Shown in pieces: positions 7,275 to 8,793 of a stretch of 8,793 bases of DNA. Position numbers and translations under genes: made by a program. Where the stretch lies: positions 1 to 8,793 of the forward strand of contig CAKUKW010000077.1 of assembly GCA_934663885.1 (NCBI GenBank), written 5' to 3'. The notes under the pieces are model-generated. The model did no database searches. It was not told the DNA's origin and saw only the letters and a list, made by a program, of their open reading frames with translations. Each line of letters starts with the position of its first letter. Position 1 is the stretch's first letter. Source of the DNA: an uncultured Tidjanibacter sp. Lineage in GTDB: Bacteria > Bacteroidota > Bacteroidia > Bacteroidales > Rikenellaceae.

Positions 7275-7291
7275 GTGAATAAATATTTCAC
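7275..7291. promoter_or_regulatory. Interrupted palindrome upstream of the M16 promoter
   Basis: GTGAA (7275-7279) and TTCAC (7287-7291) are perfect inverted arms around the AT-only centre TAAATAT. The 17-bp element lies immediately upstream of the -33 region of the M16 promoter, a position where activators often bind. The shape is that of a dimeric-regulator half-site pair, but 5-bp arms also occur by chance in AT-rich DNA, and no second copy is visible near the other promoter. Confidence 0.25.
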
Positions 7292-7410
7292 TATGGGAAA
7301 ACCAAACCGGGTATGGAAACGACAGCGGAAAATGACCGGGGGATCGATACTAAAAACTACCCGCCGATAAGGGGGAGGCTGACAGTGGATTCAGAACAGA
7401 CATTGAGCTC

Positions 7411-7442
7411 AAAAATGGCGCTCCCGGAAAAGGTGCCCCGCC
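7411..7442 (-). terminator. Possible weak terminator after the helicase gene
   Basis: On the minus strand a short stem GGCG (7442-7439) with CGCC (7420-7417) encloses an 18-nt GC-rich loop and is followed by a T5 run (7415-7411). It lies 16 nt past the helicase stop codon at 7459-7461. The position and T-run suit a terminator, but four base pairs with a large loop is poor. The rest of the 228-nt gap up to 7231 holds only the M16 promoter and the palindrome above it. Confidence 0.3.
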
Positions 7443-7458
7443 GACACACTTCAATCCG

Positions 7459-8793
7459 TCAAATAGCCTTTAGGTTGGCGTATTTGGCCAACAGGCTTTT
7501 CCGGCCCGCTATGGGGTTGTCGAATTGTACGGTGATCTTTTTATCCGAGCCCATATCCTCCACAGCCAGTATCTCTCCCTGCCCGAACTTGGAGTGCTCC
7601 ACACGTGCGCCGGGAGTATATGGCGAATTGCCGGTGCCGGAATTGGCAACAGGAGGTAGGGGTGTCGAGCCCGCAGGACTGTCCCCGGATGGGCGTATGT
7701 TTTCACTGGCAGGAGCGTTGTCCCCGGCGGCCCTGCGAGAGCCTACGCTCTTGAATTTGTCCATATCGACATGCCGCTTAGAAGGTTGCAGGGGCTCAGT
7801 AGAGTGTTCACGCGACGGCTGCCCTTCCCGTTGCTTGTAGCGCGTATCGAACCGGCGGCGCAGCTGCTCCAGCGGATCTTGCCCTGCTTCGGAGGCGATC
7901 TCTTCTTCCATATCTGCGGGGAGCTCTACGTAATTCTTATCTATTTCGGTTATGAACCGGCTCGGACGGCAAAATTCGGTATTCCCCCAGCGGAAACGCG
8001 ACCGGGCGAATGTCACCACGGCTTTTTCGCGCGCCCGCGTAACGGCTACATAGAAAAGCCTGCGCTCCTCCTCTATTCCCTCCTGCGTCGTGATGCTCAT
8101 CATGCTCGGGAAAAGGTTTTCCTCCACACCAACGATAAATACGTTATCGAATTCGAGGCCCTTGGCGGCATGGACGGTCATAAGCGCGACACGTTCGCCC
8201 ACCTCGGCCTCTTCTTTGTCCATATCAGTCATCAGAGAGATGTTCTGCAGCCACTCCTCAATGGTCGGTTCGGCGTCGAAAGCCTCTTCTCCCTCCTCGT
8301 ATGCGAGTATTATCCGCTGCTCCTTGAAGTTCTGCATCGAGTTCAGCAGCTCGCCTATATTCTCCAGGGCGCTGTCGGATTCCGGGCCCGGCGTCATTTT
8401 ATACGAGCCTATTATGCCCGACCGGGTGGCTACTTCCAACCCGAAGTCGTAAAGCGGCTTTTGGTTGCGTTCGAGCGAGAAGGCCGTTATCATCGTAACG
8501 AAATCCCGTATACGTCCCGCCGCGCTTTTCAGCTCGGTCTGCGAAAGGTCGGTTTCCGAAACAAGCTCCCACATGCTTTTGCCCTCCACCTGCGCCAAAG
8601 CGGCTATACGGTTAACCGATACCTGCCCGATACCCCTCGCCGGAGTATTTATGATCCGGCGGAAGGCCTCGTTGTCCTTCGGGTTTACGATAAGGCGGTA
8701 ATAGGCCACAAGGTCTTTGATCTCTTTCCGCTCGTAGAACGAATGGCCGCTGTATATTTTATAAGGGATGTCGTACCTGCGCAGGGCGTCCTC
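7459..8793 (-). CDS. uvrD: UvrD/PcrA-type ATP-dependent DNA helicase, C-terminal part (5' truncated by window edge)
   Basis: The frame is open from the right edge of the window to the TGA at 7459-7461, giving the last 444 residues; the Walker A and DEAD-like motifs lie outside. It is a superfamily 1A 3'-5' DNA helicase of the UvrD/PcrA type, which displaces incised DNA in nucleotide excision repair and strips proteins from DNA during replication. Visible motifs, numbered in the fragment: YSGHSFYERKEIKD (14-27), RRIINTPARGIG (45-56), motif V LMTVHAAKGLEFDNVFIVG (about 205-222), and motif VI EERRLFYVAVTRARE (242-256). After a Pro/Ser/Gly-rich, probably disordered linker (about 317-394), a C-terminal Tudor-like module (GARVEHSKFGQGEILAVE, then FDNPIAGRKSLLAKYANLK, about 395-444) ends the protein. 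This tail is typical of PcrA/UvrD and contacts RNA polymerase in other bacteria. The GTG at 8709 is not a start, since conserved sequence continues upstream. The gene precedes the M16 gene by 228 nt with an independent promoter between. Confidence 0.95.
   Translation of the reverse strand, partial: EDALRRYDIPYKIYSGHSFYERKEIKDLVAYYRLIVNPKDNEAFRRIINTPARGIGQVSVNRIAALAQVEGKSMWELVSETDLSQTELKSAAGRIRDFVTMITAFSLERNQKPLYDFGLEVATRSGIIGSYKMTPGPESDSALENIGELLNSMQNFKEQRIILAYEEGEEAFDAEPTIEEWLQNISLMTDMDKEEAEVGERVALMTVHAAKGLEFDNVFIVGVEENLFPSMMSITTQEGIEEERRLFYVAVTRAREKAVVTFARSRFRWGNTEFCRPSRFITEIDKNYVELPADMEEEIASEAGQDPLEQLRRRFDTRYKQREGQPSREHSTEPLQPSKRHVDMDKFKSVGSRRAAGDNAPASENIRPSGDSPAGSTPLPPVANSGTGNSPYTPGARVEHSKFGQGEILAVEDMGSDKKITVQFDNPIAGRKSLLAKYANLKAI

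Noticed and set aside
7313..7840. Plus-strand 175-codon frame running from the intergenic gap into the helicase gene
   Set aside because: Most of it is antisense to the helicase linker and C-terminal module. The composition is low-complexity Ser/Pro/Arg and no promoter or known domain is visible.
1..8793. CRISPR array, tRNA/rRNA, insertion sequence, phage or defence genes
   Set aside because: No spaced direct repeats, cloverleaf sequence, transposase motifs or terminal repeats were seen on either strand.

Overview
The window comes from a member of the Bacteroidota, probably the order Bacteroidales and possibly near Alistipes/Rikenellaceae. Three things support the phylum. Two promoters carry exact matches to the Bacteroidota -7 box (TAnnTTTG). 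The three visible start codons have AT-rich leaders with no Shine-Dalgarno sequence. The proteins (a PorV/PorQ-type barrel, a long M16 lipoprotein peptidase with a helical insert, and a transketolase with the SDGG variant of the thiamine site) look typical of the phylum. The genus is an inference from general resemblance only.

Layout. Positions 1-726 (+) hold the C-terminal part of an outer-membrane beta-barrel protein of the PorV/PorQ type. It is followed by a GAAA-loop hairpin and a 20-bp perfect inverted repeat (761-802). A Bacteroidota promoter (817-848) then drives a complete single-chain transketolase gene, tkt (885-2912, +). A convergent intergenic stretch (2913-3235) contains a large bidirectional-looking hairpin (3075-3116) and nothing firmly identifiable as a gene. 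From 3236 to the end everything is on the minus strand. In transcription order these genes are a UvrD/PcrA-type DNA helicase (7459-8793, N-terminus outside the window), a two-lobed M16 metallopeptidase lipoprotein (4291-7197) with its own promoter, a strong intrinsic terminator (4242-4269), and a secreted alpha/beta-hydrolase esterase (3236-4201).

Functionally this looks like ordinary chromosomal core territory: central carbon metabolism (tkt), DNA repair (uvrD), and three envelope or exported proteins. The genes are separated by terminators and promoters, so they appear to be individually transcribed and not one multigene system. I see no insertion sequence, CRISPR array, tRNA, rRNA, phage gene or defence system, and I do not think a new system is present here. 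The points most worth a second look are the structured 323-nt convergent region with a possible CxxC micro-ORF, the insert inside the M16 catalytic domain, and the palindrome upstream of the M16 promoter.
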